DNA from: a virus
Length of the DNA stretch: 29,653 nucleotides
Reading direction: 5' to 3' (one strand)
Virus record (IMG/VR): IMGVR_UViG_3300030118_002476
Location: 10,382 to 40,034 of that record
The notes beneath the pieces were generated by a model. That model was not told where the DNA came from. It did no database searches and saw only the letters and a list, made by a program, of their open reading frames with translations. How positions within the stretch are numbered: position 1 is the first letter of the stretch; every line of letters starts with the position of its first letter. The translations under genes and the position numbers were made by a program. Positions 17,844 through 26,516 of this stretch are shown here, piece after piece.

Positions 17844-17870
17844 AAAAAAAGGGAGGAGTTTCCCCCTCCC
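17844..17870 (-). terminator. Strong intrinsic terminator after the major capsid gene
   Basis: On the minus strand GGGAGGGG-GAAA-CTCCTCCC forms an 8-bp, nearly all G-C stem (one G-T wobble) with a GAAA tetraloop, followed by seven T. It begins 9 bp after the capsid stop codon. It is far more G+C-rich than its surroundings. Confidence 0.93.
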
Positions 17871-17879
17871 TAATAAGTA

Positions 17880-19265
17880 TTACTTCATCAATAAGAAGTT
17901 ATTCACTCCCATTGTACAAAGAGCTCTTTCTGATAAGAAATGAACCTCCATGTTATCTTTGTCGCTAGTCATAGCTCCACCTGCTGAACCAACTACCCAA
18001 GACTTATATTTTCTGTCTTCAGTAGGAGATACTCGGTATCTAACGTGTAAGAATGGTCTCTTAGCGTTTTCTCCAAGTACTTGGTCATAGATAGTTACTG
18101 TACCAGCTGGAACAAGGATTCCATCAATACCACCAACGTTACCTCTTGTAACGGCATCGTTTAGGTATTTCCAGTCACTCTTATAGAAATCATATCCAAT
18201 TCTGAATCCAGAGAATCCTAGATTAAGAGCCATATCCTCATCATTGTCAAATAGACCATAAGAAGATGTAGAAGCTCCAGAATTGTTTTGAGCTGCAAGA
18301 ACTGTGTCAATCTTGAAAGAAGTGTCTCTGTTTACAAACAGTACATTTTCTTGGATTGCTCCTTCTTTATCAAGAACTTTAGCGATGTTCTCTAAATCAG
18401 TTCTATCTCCGATATCACCTGTAGATACGTTACCGCCGTTTTCAATTTCGTAGAACAAACCTTTTGTACCTTTGAATCCAGCAGTTGCTGCTCCTGAACC
18501 AGAAGCTGCAGGCTCGCCTTCAACCATAGACATTTCAAGGTAATCTTCGAATCTTAGTCTTGTTTCATGCTCAGACTTCAGATACCATAAGTATCCAGAA
18601 GCGCCATTTTCTGTTGCTACTTCAACCCAACCTACGTGAGCCATTTCTGAACCGCTTACTTCGTATTTATCTTTGATGATAATTGGATTGTTTTCTTTAG
18701 CTTCGAAATCAGCTTCAAGAGAACCAACCATACCATTTGTTCCTTTTTTAAATTCAGAACCATATACGAAAATAGTTACGTTGTCAGAAGCATCAAAAGG
18801 ACCATTTCCATCAGTACCAGCCTGGTGAAGTAAGTCTTTAGATGCGTAAGTTACAACATCTACAGAGTTAGCAGCAGAAGCGTCTGTTACTAAACATACA
18901 GCTTGAGAACCAGCTTTTGAAACAATGATTGTTTGGTTAGCTCTTAAGTTGTGACCTGTAATAGCGATAGTATTTAAATCTGTAATACTACCTGATGCTT
19001 GAATGTGTAATCTTCCTTGCTCACTCCACTTAATTAAATCAGAGCTTGAAGGAATTTCTGCGCCTACCATTCGTAAGAATGATGCAATTGACCTGTTGCC
19101 ATATCTTTCAAACTCTTTTTCGTACAAATCTGGAAGATATTGTTGCGCAAATGTATAGTCGCTGTTAGAGAGGTAGTTAGCATTTCCTAACGACTTCCCT
19201 GGTGCAGGTGTCAATGAGGTGCTTCCACCTATCGAACCATTTGCAAAATTAATTGATTGTGCCAT
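17880..19265 (-). CDS. Major capsid protein (461 aa)
   Basis: The N-terminal arm (MAQSINFANGSIGGSTSLTP) leads into AQQYLPDLYEKEFERYGNRS, FLRMVGAEIPSSSDLIKWSE and QGRLHIQ (about residues 40-89), a stretch I associate with the HK97-fold capsid proteins of marine and crAss-like Bacteroidetes phages. A beta-rich middle follows. The C-terminal part contains KRPFLHVRYRVSPTEDRKYKSW and ends MGVNNFLLMK. The length of about 460 residues suits a major capsid protein without a cleaved pro-region. It follows the scaffold-like gene and precedes a strong terminator, as expected for the most heavily expressed gene. The fold is inferred from family resemblance and context. Confidence 0.9.
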   Translation of the reverse strand: MAQSINFANGSIGGSTSLTPAPGKSLGNANYLSNSDYTFAQQYLPDLYEKEFERYGNRSIASFLRMVGAEIPSSSDLIKWSEQGRLHIQASGSITDLNTIAITGHNLRANQTIIVSKAGSQAVCLVTDASAANSVDVVTYASKDLLHQAGTDGNGPFDASDNVTIFVYGSEFKKGTNGMVGSLEADFEAKENNPIIIKDKYEVSGSEMAHVGWVEVATENGASGYLWYLKSEHETRLRFEDYLEMSMVEGEPAASGSGAATAGFKGTKGLFYEIENGGNVSTGDIGDRTDLENIAKVLDKEGAIQENVLFVNRDTSFKIDTVLAAQNNSGASTSSYGLFDNDEDMALNLGFSGFRIGYDFYKSDWKYLNDAVTRGNVGGIDGILVPAGTVTIYDQVLGENAKRPFLHVRYRVSPTEDRKYKSWVVGSAGGAMTSDKDNMEVHFLSERALCTMGVNNFLLMK

Positions 19266-19284
19266 TTTTTAAAATTTTTAATAT

Positions 19285-20445
19285 TTAACGTTTTTTAATT
19301 TTCAATCCAGAACTAAAAGTAGACTCATCATTTAAGACTCTAAATTTAGTACCTGGTGTAGGAGAATCAACGTTAGTTCGCATATCCATATTTATATTTT
19401 TTCCATCTCTAACAACATCATTGACCGCATCCGCTTTGCCTTGTTCATAAAAAAACTTAGCGTATGCATCAGGGTTCATTGCCATAGACAGAGCTGTATG
19501 GTATTTATTAGCGTCTTTCAAAAGACCCTCTTCATCAACGTGTTTATTGATAAAGTTTCCTAAATCACTGTTTGTATCATAAACAGCTTTTTTGTCTTTT
19601 GGTTTGAACATAAGCTTCTTACCGCCTAAATTGAACTCAAAACCTTTGAATTCATCGTTAAAAAGCTTTGATGATTTTTCTTGAAAAACATCTCGCTGAC
19701 GCTTTGTATAATCAGCTTGCTTCTTTTGTTCCTCCTGGTAATCATTATAAAAACTATAAGCTTTTTTATAATCCTCTGGTACAGTCTCGGCACTTGACTC
19801 AAGAGGAGCTTTGTATTTTTCCTTGAGATTATTAAAATACTCTTTAGCTTTAAATAATTCTTTCTTTTTTTCCAGAACCTTTCCTTTTATATCATTTTCT
19901 TCTGCATCCTCTTCATAGCCAAATTTTTGCTCTATTAAATATGATACATCAGAATCATCAAGTCCAGGATTAGTTTCCTTCATATAATTACGTAGTATTT
20001 CATCATCTGATACAGCTTCTATATCTTGTTGAAGCTTTACATAATCTGATAAACCACGTTTAGTATCTTTTTTATATTCAAGATACTTTTCAACTTCTTC
20101 TGGAAGTTGTTCTTTTTGTTCGCTATTTGAAAGAACGTCTTTCAGCTTATCAACATTCATATCGAAATTATCTGTTAGATATTCGTTGATAAGTTGCTCT
20201 TTAGTGATTTTTTGTTCTGGTTGCTCTTCTTCTTCTTCTTTCTTTTCTTCTACAACCTCAACTTCCTCACTAGTTTCTTTTTCCTCAACAACTTGTTCAG
20301 TTGTTTCTTCTGCCTTTGCTTCTACCTCTTTAGGCTCTTCTGCTTTGGCAGATTCTTTTTTCTCCTTATGCTCTTTTTGAATTTCTTCTGGAGACTTACT
20401 AAGGTCTACTTTAAAGTCTACTGACTCGTCATTAGTGTTACTCAT
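19285..20445 (-). CDS. Acidic scaffold-like protein upstream of the capsid gene (386 aa)
   Basis: The first 100 or so residues are low-complexity Glu/Lys/Val (for example EEVEVVEEKKEEEEEQPEQK). A long helical, charged region follows (about 105-270), then a more ordered segment (FNDEFKGFEFNLGGKKLMFKP), and the C-terminus is basic (SSGLKIKKR). A soluble, acidic, helical protein with a basic tail directly before the major capsid gene is the usual picture of a scaffolding protein that directs capsid assembly and leaves before DNA filling. I see no protease motif. The assignment rests on composition and position. Confidence 0.85.
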   Translation of the reverse strand: MSNTNDESVDFKVDLSKSPEEIQKEHKEKKESAKAEEPKEVEAKAEETTEQVVEEKETSEEVEVVEEKKEEEEEQPEQKITKEQLINEYLTDNFDMNVDKLKDVLSNSEQKEQLPEEVEKYLEYKKDTKRGLSDYVKLQQDIEAVSDDEILRNYMKETNPGLDDSDVSYLIEQKFGYEEDAEENDIKGKVLEKKKELFKAKEYFNNLKEKYKAPLESSAETVPEDYKKAYSFYNDYQEEQKKQADYTKRQRDVFQEKSSKLFNDEFKGFEFNLGGKKLMFKPKDKKAVYDTNSDLGNFINKHVDEEGLLKDANKYHTALSMAMNPDAYAKFFYEQGKADAVNDVVRDGKNINMDMRTNVDSPTPGTKFRVLNDESTFSSGLKIKKR

Positions 20446-20468
20446 ATTTAATTTAATTTAAGTTTATA

Positions 20469-20476
20469 CAAAAATA
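20469..20476 (-). promoter_or_regulatory. Bacteroidetes-type -7 promoter element TATTTTTG
   Basis: TATTTTTG (followed by TA, as at 16936-16943) lies in the 38-bp gap between the portal stop and the scaffold start, about 24 bp before the ATG. It would allow separate, stronger transcription of scaffold and capsid. No -33 element is obvious. Confidence 0.42.
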
Positions 20477-20483
20477 ATACAAT

Positions 20484-22937
20484 TTACATTACGTTTTTCT
20501 GGCCCATCATTTGTTTGACAGCCTCCATTGGGTCAGCAGGGCTTGAAGGAGCTTGTTCTTCTTCAAACTCTTGTGCTGGTAAATCTTTTTTTCTTTGTTC
20601 TATAAGTTTGCTTTGTTGTGAAGCTTGTATTTTTGTTCTCTGGTCTTTCCTGTCTTCCTTTGCTGCATCTCTTGATTGAATAGCTCCAGTCTCTGCAGAT
20701 TTAAGCTTGCTATCTAAATCATATTTCATTTGTAAAAGCTTCATGTCTATTTCTGCTTGTTGCTGCATTCTTTGAGCTTCCAGCTGCGCTTCCATTTGCA
20801 TTAATTGTGATTTAGTTTGTGCTTTCATTTGCTCCTCTTGCATTCTTGATTGAGAAGCTGCCTGTGAAGATTGCATGTTAGATTGTGTTTGTAGTTGCAT
20901 GGCAGTTTTTTGTTTCTCCATGTCTATCACTTCTTTTCTTTGTTTTTTTACTTTTAATAAAGTGTTTGCTAGATTGACATTGTTGATAGACCTAATATCA
21001 ATAGCGTCATCTAAATCAATAGCTTTTGCTTGTAAAGATTGCTGAATGTTTTGTTCGAGCATTTGTTTTTCCTCTTCATCTGGCTCTAAGTCTATATAAA
21101 TACCAAAGTCATGTAAGTGTAATTCAAGAATATCTTGTACAATAGTAAGGTTATTTTTACCTATCATTCTTGCAAAGCTTTCTGCAAAACTTGAATACTG
21201 AAGTATATCTGAAATTCTGCATGACAACGCCTCACACAACCTTCTTGTTAAAAATAAACCAGATTGTATTATGTGTCTTGTTGCTGTGTTGCTATTTAAA
21301 GCAGCTAATTTTTGTATTCCAACTAATGAATACTTGTCTGGCTGACTTCCGTCTCTAGCTTCGTTTATACCTGTAACAGCTCTAATCATATTAAGTTGAT
21401 AATTATACATATTAATAAGACTGCTAATTTTTGCATTCGAACCAGAGCTTGTCAACTCTTGTATTGGTATTCTAGCATTATTAAACTCTCCATCTTCTGT
21501 ATAGCTTCTACCAACAACACTACCAGTTTGGAAGTACATTGATAAAGCTTCAGACGGATTATATGAAGCGCCATTACCTAAATCAACACTATTTAATCCA
21601 TCAGCGTCAATAAATACACCGTCTGGTATCATTTTTTGAACGACTTGTTGTAGTTTTAAATGGACTAGTTGTATTTGGTCAGCAAAAGGAATCATTCTTT
21701 TAACTAAAGAATCTATCTTGCCTTTTGACATTTTTATAGCATTTACAATATATGGTGGTATAGTTTTTTGAAAAGAAGATTTTGGTCTAACCATGTTTTG
21801 CATTAGCTCCCATTTAAGAATCTTATTTGTTCCTAAGACCATAACACCTTCATACCAAACATCTATTCTTCTAGCAACTCTTTTAAATCTTGTTTTTTCT
21901 GATTGAGGTGGGTTAAAAGAGCCATCTTTTTTTAATGCTTTTTCTGCACCATTAGTGGTTTCTTTGATTTTGTAAACAACTTCTGAATCTGTTTTATAGC
22001 AGAAATACAATAAAGAAACATTAGACTTGTCTAATCCACTTTGTGCTTGTAAGTTGATTGTACTTTTGTAACCATCATATCTAGATGCTGTTTTTGCAAT
22101 AGACTCCAACTCTTCTTGTGTAAGAGTAGGATTAATTTTTTTCAACTCTGTTACGTGTACTGACTTAACTTCGCCAAAATAGTAACAGTCCCCAAAGTTT
22201 GGGTCTTGAGTAGGAGAGTATACAAAATTTACTGGGTCTACATATTCTACCTTAACGCCATCATGAACATCAAAAGAATGTTTGACAGCTGACATTCCTA
22301 AAACAACATTGTCTTCATCTATACGTCTTTTTACTTCATCGTACCTATTATGTTCTAGTAAAGTTTGTAATGATACTTCTTGAGCCACCTCTACTCCTTG
22401 CTTATATCTAAGCTTCATATATAGGTCAAGCTCTTCATTTGTTTGTGGAAGTTGGCTTTCATCAAAATTAAAAGCATCTACCCCTGTATTTTCTTTGATT
22501 ATTTTCAAGGGTTCATACGCAATCATATCTGCTTCCATTTCTCTTCTAAAAAGAGCCCTGTCTTCGCTTGAAAGTTCATCAATAGCTTCTACATTTATAT
22601 CAAAAAGCCTGTTTGATATTCCATTAACAACAATGTCAACGAATTTAGGTATAATTGGAACTGGTGTCCAATCTAAATTCAAATAAGATAAATCACCATT
22701 AACAGATAATTCATTTTTGTATTTTTCTATAGGCTGTTCTCCACGCGCATATAATCTTCTAGATAAAAACTCTGACCTTATCTCTCCGTATAAGGAACTT
22801 CCATAATCTCTAGAAAACCACTCTGATTCTATCGCCCTTCCAACTCTTAATCCATATTCCATCGAAGATTTTTCTTCGTCTGGTGAAAATTGGTTAGGGA
22901 AACCTGCGTATGAGCCTAACTTAGGTTTATTTATCAT
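20484..22937 (-). CDS. Portal protein (817 aa)
   Basis: The N-terminal part (EYGLRVGRAIESEWFSRDYG, LSRRLYARGEQPIEKYKNEL, LNLDWTPVPIIPKFVDIVVN) is the signature of the large portal proteins of crAss-like and marine Bacteroidetes phages. GMSAVKHSFDVHDGVKVEYV and DPVNFVYSPTQDPNFGDCYY follow. A conserved central region contains VKRMIPFADQIQLVHLKLQQ and RAVTGINEARDGSQPDKYSL. Residues about 660-790 are a long Gln/Met-rich coiled coil, probably the helical barrel crown facing the capsid interior. The dodecameric portal is the DNA channel and the docking site for terminase and the neck. It starts 2 bp after the terminase stop. Confidence 0.93.
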   Translation of the reverse strand: MINKPKLGSYAGFPNQFSPDEEKSSMEYGLRVGRAIESEWFSRDYGSSLYGEIRSEFLSRRLYARGEQPIEKYKNELSVNGDLSYLNLDWTPVPIIPKFVDIVVNGISNRLFDINVEAIDELSSEDRALFRREMEADMIAYEPLKIIKENTGVDAFNFDESQLPQTNEELDLYMKLRYKQGVEVAQEVSLQTLLEHNRYDEVKRRIDEDNVVLGMSAVKHSFDVHDGVKVEYVDPVNFVYSPTQDPNFGDCYYFGEVKSVHVTELKKINPTLTQEELESIAKTASRYDGYKSTINLQAQSGLDKSNVSLLYFCYKTDSEVVYKIKETTNGAEKALKKDGSFNPPQSEKTRFKRVARRIDVWYEGVMVLGTNKILKWELMQNMVRPKSSFQKTIPPYIVNAIKMSKGKIDSLVKRMIPFADQIQLVHLKLQQVVQKMIPDGVFIDADGLNSVDLGNGASYNPSEALSMYFQTGSVVGRSYTEDGEFNNARIPIQELTSSGSNAKISSLINMYNYQLNMIRAVTGINEARDGSQPDKYSLVGIQKLAALNSNTATRHIIQSGLFLTRRLCEALSCRISDILQYSSFAESFARMIGKNNLTIVQDILELHLHDFGIYIDLEPDEEEKQMLEQNIQQSLQAKAIDLDDAIDIRSINNVNLANTLLKVKKQRKEVIDMEKQKTAMQLQTQSNMQSSQAASQSRMQEEQMKAQTKSQLMQMEAQLEAQRMQQQAEIDMKLLQMKYDLDSKLKSAETGAIQSRDAAKEDRKDQRTKIQASQQSKLIEQRKKDLPAQEFEEEQAPSSPADPMEAVKQMMGQKNVM

Positions 22938-22939
22938 AA

Positions 22940-25171
22940 TTATTTAATAATTTCGCTAACAAATCCTTTGTTACTGTATTTTGCAAAGTTAATATTTATT
23001 TGATTATGTTTTCTAAAGGTGGTCTTTTGCTTACTCTGATTACCCATGATTGCTAACCCTGAACTAATAGAGGCATCATACCTTGTTCTATTGTTAATAT
23101 CATAGTTAGACCAATCCAATAAAGTCCTGTTAAAAAACATGTTTCCACAAGAGCCATAATCAATGTTCTGTTCATCAGAAATCACGCCAACATAGTTTTC
23201 AATATATCCCTCTATTGCTTCAGCATGTACTGAAATTACTGCAGATGATGAGGGTATGCCTCCCAACTCCTTTTCAGATTTTGATAATACATTTTTGTGT
23301 TTATCAGGTCTATTCATTGAAAACCCTCTATATCCTCTTTCTTTCAAATAATATAATAATCTTGGTTTATTGTTTTCTGCGAGTATAGGCATACCATAAA
23401 AAACTATAGCCATCAAAACATCTTCATAAAAAAGTTCTGCAGTAGGGGGTCTAGATATGTATTCTAAAAAAAATGAGTTTGTAGGGCCATCATCCATATG
23501 AAACTTTGTCATTCCATGTAATGCACCTTTAGAACCTCCACCGCCTACTACACCTGATATATCATATGAGTCACATCCAAATGTACCCATATGTGCATTA
23601 CCAGGATACTTATGGAAACCCCTTACCTCAATGTTGTTCATTATTTTTTCATCAGGTATCCAAGTAATTCTAAACCTTCCTTTATTGTCTGGGGCCCAAA
23701 CAACTTCCGTGTCTCTTTCTCCGTTTTTCCAATAAAAATTACCTCTATATATATTTGATTTTATAGCAAACGAATCATTGTAATCTATTTGCTCATATAT
23801 TTTTGTAAGATTGAATATTGTATTTTTTGATTCATCTCTAAAAGCATGAGATTCTGTTCTTGGAAACTGTCTATAAAACTCATTAAGAGCGTCTTGGTCT
23901 TTTTTAAATCCATCTACTTCATTTTCCCAATGCTCAATAACTCCTGTTTCAATAATATCTTTATGAGGCCCAAAGGTTTCTTTTTTAGGTGTTTCAAATA
24001 CTGGCATTCCATATTCATCTATAAACCCTTCGTAGTTCCATTCCATAGGGATAAACAAAGAGTAAAGCCCTGAATTAGTTTGCCCATTTTTATTTCTTTC
24101 TGTAACATCTGAATCTTCATACAGCTTTTTAAAATTATCACCACCTTTATCTAACGCATTAGAAGTAGAGCCCATCATACACTTACCAACTACTCTTGAA
24201 CCTAACCTCAAAGTTGTTTTTGTTACCCTCCAGTTGTTTAAAATATTATCTGGTCTTTCCCATTTACCTGACTCGTCATGAACAAGAAGTTTTAATTTTT
24301 CCCCATCATAAGAGTTGTCCCCAGTATTCTTCCAGTCTATAGTTGTATCTAGTCCTGTAAGCTCTTCAGGTTTATCGCTGGCAGAGATGGTAAGTTTTCT
24401 CCTGGTAAGTTTAGACGCTGGTACTCTATAGGCAAGTTCTGTTTTTGGTCTATCCATTCCATCTTGAATTGGCTTGAAGAAGAATGGGTAGTTGACGGAT
24501 ATAGGTACGACTTTATCTGTGAACATTTTTTTAGCATCGGCTCCAGATTTGGACAATATCCCAAATCGTGAGTCTGATGATATTGTTGCAAGGTTAACTG
24601 TTTCCCCAGACGCCATGAAAGAAAATCCTGAACGTCTGTTTTTGAGATAGCACATTCCATAACACCTGTTGTCTGCTTTACAAGCTTCCCAGAAAATATA
24701 GAATAATCTATTTGCTTCTCTAAACTCTGGGAACCCCACATCAATCTTACTCCACTGCAAGTACATGTAATGAGTACCAGTAATATAAGTAGGCTTGTTT
24801 TTATTATAAAACCAAAACCCTTGTTCTCTTTTAACAAATTCGTTTTCAATGTAATCAATGTATTTATTTTTAAAATCTTGAGGATAATCTCTCCAATCAA
24901 AAATAGTTTGAATTCTTTTCAAGTCTTTTGGATATGGAGTTATCTCCCATTTATTATTATTAAACTTATGAACCTTATCTGGTTTTTTAGGTAAGGCTAT
25001 TTTTAAGTTTTGAATCTGATATATCTCTCCTACTAATCCTGTTTTAGAAATAACTATAACATCATGTTCTTTGTTATAGCCATAAGCCCAACTTTTTTGT
25101 TTATTTTTTTGTTGTATTATCTTTTTGTCGATATGATTTACAACTGCATAAAGTGTTTGTTGGTGTTTCAT
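22940..25171 (-). CDS. terL: Terminase large subunit
   Basis: This is the packaging motor ATPase with a nuclease domain. A non-canonical Walker A-like segment, LKNRRSGFSF, is at about residues 176-185. Walker B, KLLVHDESGKW (Asp299-Glu300), is followed by the coupling motif GSTSNALDKGG (about 334-344). The C-terminal RNase H-like nuclease begins with FGCDSYDISGVVGGGG (Asp534), with later acidic residues including YDASISSGLAIMG near the end. The 743-residue length and the RRSGFSF and HDESGKW forms match the crAss-like/marine Bacteroidetes terminase group as I recall it. The ATG overlaps the stop of the upstream 93-residue gene (ATGA), which suggests translational coupling. It binds the portal made by the next gene. 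Confidence 0.95.
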   Translation of the reverse strand: MKHQQTLYAVVNHIDKKIIQQKNKQKSWAYGYNKEHDVIVISKTGLVGEIYQIQNLKIALPKKPDKVHKFNNNKWEITPYPKDLKRIQTIFDWRDYPQDFKNKYIDYIENEFVKREQGFWFYNKNKPTYITGTHYMYLQWSKIDVGFPEFREANRLFYIFWEACKADNRCYGMCYLKNRRSGFSFMASGETVNLATISSDSRFGILSKSGADAKKMFTDKVVPISVNYPFFFKPIQDGMDRPKTELAYRVPASKLTRRKLTISASDKPEELTGLDTTIDWKNTGDNSYDGEKLKLLVHDESGKWERPDNILNNWRVTKTTLRLGSRVVGKCMMGSTSNALDKGGDNFKKLYEDSDVTERNKNGQTNSGLYSLFIPMEWNYEGFIDEYGMPVFETPKKETFGPHKDIIETGVIEHWENEVDGFKKDQDALNEFYRQFPRTESHAFRDESKNTIFNLTKIYEQIDYNDSFAIKSNIYRGNFYWKNGERDTEVVWAPDNKGRFRITWIPDEKIMNNIEVRGFHKYPGNAHMGTFGCDSYDISGVVGGGGSKGALHGMTKFHMDDGPTNSFFLEYISRPPTAELFYEDVLMAIVFYGMPILAENNKPRLLYYLKERGYRGFSMNRPDKHKNVLSKSEKELGGIPSSSAVISVHAEAIEGYIENYVGVISDEQNIDYGSCGNMFFNRTLLDWSNYDINNRTRYDASISSGLAIMGNQSKQKTTFRKHNQININFAKYSNKGFVSEIIK

Positions 25172-25449
25172 TTAGAGCGTCTTTCTGCAAAACCAGAGAA
25201 AGCTTGTTTTTTTTCTTCTTTCGGCTTTCCGTCAATCATAGCTTTTTCTTGCTCTATCCTATTAAGTATTTCAAAAGCATCGAAAATAGCTAGTTTTTTT
25301 GTTGCTGCTGCATTTTTTAATCTATCAGCTGCAAGTTCATCATCTGGGTCTGGTTTAATAATTTCTTCTTCTGCTACTTTTATTAATTCTTTTACAGCTT
25401 CATGACCTGCTTGAATAATTCTTTCTTTAATTTTATTTACGTTTTCCAT
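25168..25449 (-). CDS. Candidate terminase small subunit (93 aa)
   Basis: The protein is small and almost entirely helical and charged: KERIIQAGHEAVKELIKVAE, then PDPDDELAADRLKNAAATKK and LAIFDAFEILNRIEQEKAMI, with a basic tail (SGFAERRSK). Its stop overlaps the TerL start by four bases, the normal TerS-TerL arrangement. No clear helix-turn-helix can be called by eye, so the DNA-recognition role is inferred from position, size and helical content. It could instead be another small packaging accessory protein. Confidence 0.8.
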   Translation of the reverse strand: MENVNKIKERIIQAGHEAVKELIKVAEEEIIKPDPDDELAADRLKNAAATKKLAIFDAFEILNRIEQEKAMIDGKPKEEKKQAFSGFAERRSK

Positions 25450-25461
25450 GACGCTATAAAG

Positions 25462-26022
25462 TTAATTTAAAATTGTACATATATCGTTAGCCCTCATTCT
25501 ATAAAGTTTTTCATCATTAATAATAAACTCATACTCACTATCTTTAGTAAAGTTTACTTTATTACCTTCTTTGACGCCAAGTTTCTTTAAAATTTTATTA
25601 CCATAGATTAGAACCCCTGTGTTTAACTCCTCTCCTTCTTCATGTAAGTATTTATTTTCTAAATCTATAGGTTTTATAAAACAATAATCCCCTACCGAAT
25701 TCCATCTCTTACCATCATGATAGAGATAAAACTGATAAGGGTCTATAAAATATATATTGTTTTTAAAATAGTTTGGAGACTTTCTTGGTCTGCCTTTCAT
25801 GTCATAGTAAATACGAAAGACGTTATGATGAACTATTAGCGTATCACCAACCTTTATATCACCTTTATATTTTGTAGGAACATGTAAAACCTCCGCAAAC
25901 CGATTTACATGTTTATGGTTTTCAACCGTAGAATTGACTATAATCTCTTTACCTGCTAAAGTAATTTTGTTTTTATAATGCTCTCCTTTCGGTTTAATAA
26001 GAAAGAAAAAAGGAGACTTCAT
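25462..26022 (-). CDS. GroES-like co-chaperonin with two cpn10-type halves (186 aa)
   Basis: Both halves can be aligned by eye to GroES/cpn10. First half (about 1-105): FFFLIKP, then AGKEIIVN in place of the GGIVLP mobile-loop motif, RFAEVLHVP for the G.VLAVG strand, DIKVGDTLIVHHNVFR, and IYFIDPYQFYLY for the final strand. Second half (about 110-186): DYCFIKPI, NTGVLIYG, GVKEGNKVNFTKDSEYEFII, then DEKLYRMRANDICTILN, close to the GroES ending. The second half lacks a long mobile loop. GroES-type proteins cap the host GroEL chamber; T4 gp31 replaces GroES for capsid folding. Lying beside the terminase genes, it probably helps fold the capsid or the very large tail proteins. No GroEL is present, so it would depend on the host's. 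The start overlaps the previous stop (TGATG). Confidence 0.78.
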   Translation of the reverse strand: MKSPFFFLIKPKGEHYKNKITLAGKEIIVNSTVENHKHVNRFAEVLHVPTKYKGDIKVGDTLIVHHNVFRIYYDMKGRPRKSPNYFKNNIYFIDPYQFYLYHDGKRWNSVGDYCFIKPIDLENKYLHEEGEELNTGVLIYGNKILKKLGVKEGNKVNFTKDSEYEFIINDEKLYRMRANDICTILN

Positions 26023-26246
26023 CAGAAGTTTATATTAAACTCTATAGAAACTGGTATATTTTTATTAAACTCTTTCCACGCGAACACTTCGTCTTTCTTC
26101 TGAACATATACTATATAAGAATCAGATTCTTTTTTGTAATCTATTAAACTAATAGTATAGTTTCCACCTAAAACCTCCTGCCCAACAATGTAGTGCATGG
26201 CGCTAGATTTATAATCAGCTCCTATTGATATTTTACGAATTTGCAT
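26022..26246 (-). CDS. Small conserved phage protein (74 aa)
   Basis: I chose the ATG at 26246, giving MQIRKISIGADYKSSAMHYI at the start and EFNKNIPVSIEFNINF at the end. I recall small marine-phage proteins that start in this way. The in-frame ATG at 26285 would add 13 residues that fit the family less well and would overlap the upstream gene more. The protein is small, beta-rich and soluble-looking. Its function is unknown. It overlaps the upstream gene by 14 bp and shares one base with the GroES-like gene, so it is probably co-translated with it. Confidence 0.75.
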   Translation of the reverse strand: MQIRKISIGADYKSSAMHYIVGQEVLGGNYTISLIDYKKESDSYIVYVQKKDEVFAWKEFNKNIPVSIEFNINF

Positions 26247-26490
26247 CTTTTGGTGGTTCTTCCAAAGTGAACTCACCTGTGTCAAGGTTTACAGAACCTT
26301 TACCATGCTTCTCTTCTAGAGACACCATAAGTCCTGTAAGCTCTGCTGTAACTTTATGAAATTCACCAAGTAATTTGGATTTGTGTGCTTCAAGCCCTCC
26401 AACTTCAAGTTGTAGATTTTGTTGTGCTCCTCTCAATCTTTTAAGAGACTCAAGCGTTTCTTTTTCTATTACGATAGGTTTTTTTGCCAT
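26233..26490 (-). CDS. Small coiled-coil phage protein (85 aa)
   Basis: Residues about 8-65 are one predicted helix with heptad-like hydrophobic spacing (TLESLKRLRGAQQNLQLEVG, then LLGEFHKVTAELTGLMVSLE). A short beta-turn tail follows (GKGSVNLDTGEFTLEEPP). There is no membrane segment or enzymatic motif. It heads the small-gene run ahead of the terminase and has a TATATTTG promoter candidate about 27 bp upstream. The function is unknown; an oligomeric assembly factor is possible. Confidence 0.75.
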   Translation of the reverse strand: MAKKPIVIEKETLESLKRLRGAQQNLQLEVGGLEAHKSKLLGEFHKVTAELTGLMVSLEEKHGKGSVNLDTGEFTLEEPPKDANS

Positions 26491-26516
26491 TTTTTTAAAA
26501 TTTAATTATAATAATA

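Noticed and set aside
20186-20424. Ser- and Phe-rich plus-strand open frames resembling small membrane proteins
   Set aside because: They are the complement of the Glu/Lys-rich N-terminus of the scaffold-like protein; no start context or neighbour supports them.
24349-24900. 183-residue minus-strand open frame inside the terminase gene
   Set aside because: It lies entirely within terL in another frame, has no family-like motifs and is low-complexity; the terminase frame carries clear Walker and nuclease motifs.
25064-25405. 113-residue plus-strand open frame rich in Phe, Ser and Ile over the terminase start
   Set aside because: It is antisense to TerS-like and TerL coding sequence; the hydrophobic look comes from reverse-complemented Lys/Glu codons.
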